In this document: positions 19,615 through 23,374 of the stretch, piece after piece
Position numbering within the stretch: position 1 is the first letter of the stretch
How the letters are laid out: each line of letters begins with the position of its first letter
From: Reticulitermes lucifugus
Lineage: Eukaryota > Arthropoda > Insecta > Blattodea > Rhinotermitidae
Direction of reading: 5' to 3'
Assembly (NCBI GenBank): GCA_026260175.1
Contig: JAKCWW010002579.1
Span: 32,255 to 55,628 of the forward strand
DNA length: 23,374 bases
Notes under the pieces: generated by a model
The model's database searches: none
What the model saw: the letters and a program-made list of their open reading frames with translations, nothing else
Told to the model about the DNA's origin: nothing
Position numbers and translations under genes: made by a program

Positions 19615-19827
19615 GTCTTATAGGATGTTACACCACGTGGACTGGTAAACTGCTACCAATGTTTCGGAAGATCGTAGTGTGTCCATCCTCAGCGTCAAGC
19701 AGTCAGAGGAAGCTTGACCCTGAAATTGAACATCCCGAAAGACTTAAGACTTAAGACGGAGGCATCAAGTTCCTCCGAAAAGCTGGTAGACTTCTACCAG
19801 ACCAAACGACGCCACGCCCAATAAGAC
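19615..19827. repeat. Complete foldback element, GTCTTAT-end family (213 bp)
   Basis: It begins GTCTTATAGGATGTTACACC at 19615 and ends with the inverted CCACGCCCAATAAGAC at 19827. Each arm is about 85 bases and carries the block TACCA, GTTTCGGA, then CTCC(A/G)TC. On the plus strand of the right arm, AAGACGGAGG, CATCAAGTT, CCTCCGAAAAG forms a five-pair GGAGG/CCTCC hairpin. The centre (19700-19742) contains AGCTTGACCCTGAAATTG and a duplicated GACTTAA. A 116-codon minus-strand open frame (19751-20101) overlaps the right arm and its outer flank and is a by-product. Confidence 0.75.
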
Positions 19828-19829
19828 AA

Positions 19830-20195
19830 TCTTCAACAAAACTGATGATGCTATTGAAGGAATTTTCTGTTATACAGGTACACTGATTGAGATCCGGAAG
19901 ACCAATGTATCCAAAGTACCAACGCACCCTTTGGTACCAACGAAAATTATCGTTAGTGGCTGCGTGCGTTATGCCTGTCTTGAGAACTGTTGTTTTAAAA
20001 ACAACCCGATTTATTGTCAGAAAGGTCACTATAAAATGGGACACAACGTGAACAGTCATACGAGCGTTAACAGAGCGCAGAAAGGGGTTAGAAGGACACA
20101 TCCTTAAAGGTTCAATAGGCGCAAATGGGGAGTCTTTCGTATTGTTATTGTACTAGAGTTACGATCATAGAATTAATTACAGGTAGCACAGTCCT
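19830..20195. other. Unassigned stretch
   Basis: No element recognised. It is open on the minus strand for most of its length, but without motifs or splice sites. Confidence 0.35.
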
Positions 20196-20199
20196 TACT

Positions 20200-20480
20200 G
20201 TGACGCCAATAAAGGCCAATCACGAATTTTCTTGCCTTTTATGGAAACCGATTGTTTACTATCATGTTCACAACTCGCCCGTGGTCCCTATCCTGAACCA
20301 ATTAAACCCCGTCCACAGCCTCGTACCCTGTTTCTTCAAGAACAATTCCACAATTTAAAAAATATATACAGATCTGCCAAGTGGTCCCTTCACTATACAT
20401 TTTCGACCAAATTTCTGCACGAATTTCTAATTATTCCGATGCGTGCTACGTATCCCTCCAATCTTAACCTCTAGGATTCG
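20200..20480 (-). pseudogene. Old non-LTR retrotransposon 3' fragment
   Basis: The plus strand aligns block by block with the copy at 10634-10925: CCTTTTATGGAAACCG, TGTTCACAACTCGCCCG, GGTCCCTATCCTGAACCAA, AGCC and CTTCTTCAAGAACA. On the minus strand about 20475-20400 gives R-L-E-G-Y-V-A-R-I-G-I-I-R-N-S, matching the R-R-L-R-x-x-G-H-V-A-R block. It is more diverged than the other copies, with several stops, and has no recognisable tail. Confidence 0.7.
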
Positions 20481-20546
20481 ATCCTATAATATTCTGCAGC
20501 TAGTACAAATTATGAAACCCCCCTTTGTTACATTTTTCTCCCTCTT

Positions 20547-20752
20547 CCTGTCACTTCCTCCCTCTCAGGTACAAATATTCTTCCCAGTATTCTGCTCTCA
20601 CACTTACCCCTTCATCTAGCGCCAAGGTTGAGGCCGAGTGGAGCTACACCTCTACTTCCCCTATGTGCCATCATGGCATGTATAGCACAACCACATCACA
20701 CCGCCAATCTATGTCCTTCCCTTAGCCGTTTAAAGCGCAGTGGTTACTATAC
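20547..20752 (-). repeat. tRNA-derived SINE (same family as 9905-10145), minus strand
   Basis: On the minus strand: GTGGTACGTATAGTAACCAC near the head, then CATGCCATGATGGCACATAG, GGGAAGTAGAGGTGTAGC, TCCACTCGGCCTCAACC and TTGGCGCTAGATGAAGGG. This is the same order as the plus-strand copies at 9098 and 9905. The box B region is not recognisable. Confidence 0.65.
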
Positions 20753-20754
20753 GT

Positions 20755-22285
20755 ACCACCTGGTTTAATCTGCATTTTGCCCACAGAGTGTACTTGTGTG
20801 TTCGGTTTCACGCTCACAAATAAACTACAGTAAATTTCCCGAACAGCATTTAACCGGTCCGTCTTTGTAATCGAGATGGTGTTCTCTTTGAAGTAGGATT
20901 TGAGTTTGAAATATTACTCTATGAACTTGGAGCTTCGGTTTCAAACGAGTTGATGTGCAATGCCGAGTTACAGGCCGTGTAACGCCACACTGCAACACAA
21001 TGTGAGAAAGTGAAGACTGATAAAGGTAAGTCGATACCGTACACTTGGCGACAGCCACGATCACTTGAAGTGGAGGTTCTAAACTCTAGGGTACCGACGT
21101 CAATTTTATAAAATTCTAACATTCTTTTCTAAGCAACAACAAACTATATGGTTACAAAATTCGGCATACACGCACCTGAGGATACTCTGCATCTGCTGAT
21201 ATTCTTATAATGATTCTTTTGTAACCATGTTTAAAGGGTCTTTTACAAAATATCAACATTTCTTTACAAGCAAATCACAGTGAAAAAAAACCATATACAG
21301 AGAATCCTCAACTGAGTGTGGACTTAAACACAAAATTTGAAATTAAGGAGTCTGAGAGGAGTTAGCTGCCCTCCATGTAAAAAAGGCGAGAATTTATTAT
21401 ATACGAGTATAAAACTCAAAGTTGGAGGGTGAAGTTCCTGACTAATAAATGGTTAAACATAAATGAGCAAACAGCGTATAAGAAAATAAATAGCTGAACC
21501 AAGAATTCAGAATTAGAAAACTTACGTAAATTTGTATATAGGACAAAATGCAAATGGGGAAAATCAAGTGCAGAAAATAAAACAATCCTTCGAGGAGGAG
21601 GACGAAGAGGAATTAGTGTAAACAGAGATGACAAGTGCATACTTATACTAATAGAATATATAATGTATGAAAAACGATATAGACGAGACAATAAGATTAA
21701 TAAACAGATGTGTACTGCAGAAAACCTGGTGTTAGCAGGCACATCCATGGAAATATGTAATGCAGACTCTCAAAATAAAATAATAATAATAATAATAATG
21801 TGAAAATTTTCATACAAGTAAATATTTGTGGTTGCTAAGGGGAATGCAGCCATGTTTGATAAATTTATCACTGCTCAGATAGGACGTACAAGCGTCCTTT
21901 CGCGCAATATCCTTCAAGCACATCTCACGGTCTCGGGGTCAAACCACAACGAATACATTCCCGTAACATTTAACAGTGCAACCAAAATTGTTACGGACAT
22001 CCAGTAGCCTACTGATCCCACGGCCTTGAAACTGCCTTCCCCACCCGAGATGGATTTGTTTAAAAATGAATTACCTGGCAACCAAACACATCAAGGATAT
22101 GTAACATTTCACAACAAAGAGAAGCCAATGTATGCCTCAGTTCTGACGTCTATCTAGTGGTTACAGACAGTGACAGGATGAACAGAATTCTATTCTCAGC
22201 AGTAGGACGGATCCTTCCTTTCCTCAAGTCGTCCAAACCCTCTCAGAGACCCACAAGGCGTTCTGGCACTCGGGCAGAATTCTAA
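20755..22285. other. Unassigned stretch, AAT tail at 21780
   Basis: No gene recognised. Around 21420-21780 the plus strand is purine-rich, with a GAGGAGGAGGACGAAGAGG run (21594-21612), and ends at the AAT microsatellite. This could be the 3' end of a LINE with a TAA-repeat tail, but no coding motif supports that. Confidence 0.35.
21780..21799 (+). repeat. TAA trinucleotide microsatellite
   Basis: Six to seven TAA units after an A-rich lead. It may be a microsatellite or a LINE tail. Confidence 0.9.
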
Positions 22286-22287
22286 AA

Positions 22288-22435
22288 ACCTAACTAACGA
22301 GTAACTATATGTAAGAGAGTCCTTGAGAAGCCAGCAGTTGGTCAGGTAATCAAGAAATTTCCCGCATTTTATGGAAACCGAAGATTCATTAACGCATTCA
22401 TCAGAACCCAACAATGGCCCCTACAACCGAGAATG
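22288..22435 (-). pseudogene. Short non-LTR retrotransposon 3' end
   Basis: The CTAACTAAC tail at 22290-22298 is followed by AGTCCTTGAGAAGCCAGCAG, then TTTCCCGCATTTTATGGAAA and GATTCATTAACGCATTCATC, block by block as at 10634-10770. Only the last codons and the 3' untranslated part remain, so it is strongly 5'-truncated. Minus strand. Confidence 0.8.
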
Positions 22436-22447
22436 ATGGTACCACTA

Positions 22448-22570
22448 TTCAGTACTGACAATGACAGCTGGGTCAGTACAGTGAGTGGTTACGGGTCTAC
22501 TGGCCGAAATTCGATTCCTAGCAGAAGCTGAAACTTCGTTCTTCACCGCCACTGTGTCCAGACCGACTCT
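22448..22570 (+). repeat. tRNA-derived SINE, third type
   Basis: CAGCTGGGTCAGTACAGTGAGTGG is box-A-like, and GAAATTCGATTCCTAG (22506-22521) is close to a box B, spaced about 35 bases apart. It is followed by GAAACTTCGTTCTTCACCGCC, not found in the other SINEs here. It ends near or within the next MITE. Confidence 0.5.
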
Positions 22571-22616
22571 GGAGCTTATTCGCCGGCGTAACTCAAATTT
22601 TTCACGAGTTAAGAAC

Positions 22617-22760
22617 TAAGGTCTAAAGCGCATGTCTGCGGCCGCTCGATTGCTGGGATCGCGGGTTATACGTACATTGCCTGTCTTGTTAGAATTTTGA
22701 GGCCTAACGGCGAATCTCTTACCTGACTGCGGCCCGCAGGCATCGAGTTTGACATGCCTG
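22617..22760. mobile_element. Possible hAT-like MITE (about 144 bp)
   Basis: The right end, GGCCCGCAGGCATCGAGTTT followed by GACATGCCTG, is in reverse complement CAGGCATGTCAAACTCG, the common hAT end pattern. The left end, TAAGGTCTAAAGCGCATGTC followed by TGCGGCCGC, is a weaker match. The flanks TTAAGAAC and TTCAGTGC agree at 5 of 8 positions, which is weak evidence for an 8-bp duplication. Confidence 0.4.
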
Positions 22761-22764
22761 TTCA

Positions 22765-23305
22765 GTGCGAGCCACAGAGCATTTTGCAACAAGAAAACAT
22801 CTGAAGAATCAACTGCGCTTATTGACTTAATTTGTCTTCGGTTGAATACAGAGGCATAAAAGGAAAACATTACATAACTACAACATTTATTTACTACTGA
22901 AGTGCATTTGTAACACAGCTTCCGGTGTACGAACATAAACTGCGTCCGCGAGGGCGACTGCTTCATCTTGTGAAGTTACACTCACTTCAAGGACATTTAT
23001 TCCAATAATTTTAAATGGCGTCATTTCGCCTCCCACTTCGAACTGTCATGAGGCACGCGTTAATACTTTTACGCATTACGCTCGAGATTCGCCGTTCTGT
23101 ACCCGGAATATCTCCCTTGTATAAGTTTTGTGCATGGGATTACCAGTGAATTGAACCAGTCCTGCGATCATTTCACTATACACCAGCACACACTACATAC
23201 CAGTAAGTATTTTTACTTATTTTATGCCTTCCTACGAATACTTGTCAGAATACGTCAGCAAATTGTACCAACTGCGGCGCGTTCGATCCCTTCTACTTAA
23301 TTATT
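22765..23305. other. Unassigned stretch
   Basis: No feature recognised. A 116-codon minus-strand frame (22616-22966) begins here and runs through the possible hAT MITE, so it is not taken as a gene. Confidence 0.4.
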
Positions 23306-23306
23306 T

Positions 23307-23374
23307 CTAACTAACTAACTAACTAACTAACTAACTCCATAGAGCAGAGTCCTTCTTGAGAAGCTAGCAGGTCG
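23307..23374 (-). mobile_element. Non-LTR retrotransposon 3' end, cut by the window edge
   Basis: Seven CTAA units (23307-23335) form the tail, followed by CTCCATAGAGCAGAGTCCTT and CTTGAGAAGCTAGCAGG. The untranslated part is nearly identical to that at 10640-10681, so this is a young copy. The body continues beyond the window. Confidence 0.85.

Noticed and set aside
19751-20101. 116-codon minus-strand open frame
   Set aside because: Its C-terminal third is translated from the foldback repeat arm and the rest has no motif; no splice or start context.
22616-22966. 116-codon minus-strand open frame
   Set aside because: It runs through a likely hAT MITE and GC-richer DNA, with no recognisable domain.
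23307-23335. Telomere-like repeat
   Set aside because: The unit is CTAA/TTAG, four bases, not the insect TTAGG; it is the tail of the retrotransposon.

Overview
The window looks like eukaryotic, probably insect, genomic DNA. It is AT-rich and has no long open reading frames; the longest are about 116 codons. Most of what can be identified is decayed transposable elements. The commonest repeat is the 3' end of a non-LTR retrotransposon, present in six copies with CTAA-type tails. Its overlapping frame ([12 protein letters not shown]) resembles a peptide I recall from many automatic cockroach gene models, so a cockroach such as Periplaneta, or another polyneopteran, is my best guess (moderate confidence, from memory, no search run).

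Layout. 46-1735: one retrotransposon copy (minus strand, reverse-transcriptase half) split by an 801-bp Tigger/pogo-like MITE that itself carries a 258-bp MITE. 1839-1929: the only convincing host exon, 91 bp on the minus strand, with both splice sites and a Gln/Ser-rich peptide. 3549-4167: an internally deleted mariner relic. 5090-5295: a plus-strand retrotransposon fragment. 5650-5789, 8253-9034, 16238-16317 and 19615-19827: members of a foldback family with GTCTTAT ends. 7525-10145: tRNA-derived SINEs plus a 333-bp near-palindrome (9231-9563). 10560-11650: a pogo/jerky-type transposase relic that received a retrotransposon copy with a 10-bp target duplication. About 14040-14460: the most CpG-rich stretch, a candidate promoter for a minus-strand gene that could include the 1.8-kb exon. 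16975-23374: further SINEs, two hAT-like MITEs and three more retrotransposon fragments.

How it fits together. If the CpG-rich block and the small exon belong to one gene, most of the left 14 kb is a large, repeat-filled intron; this is inference. No complete gene, tRNA, rRNA, CRISPR array or operon is visible. The most interesting signals are (1) the nested insertions with reconstructable order and (2) hammerhead-ribozyme-like layouts (CTGANGA, hairpin, then AAAC or GAAAC followed by a self-complementary ACCGGT or ACGT) found in two unrelated inverted-repeat families. No clearly new biological system was found.
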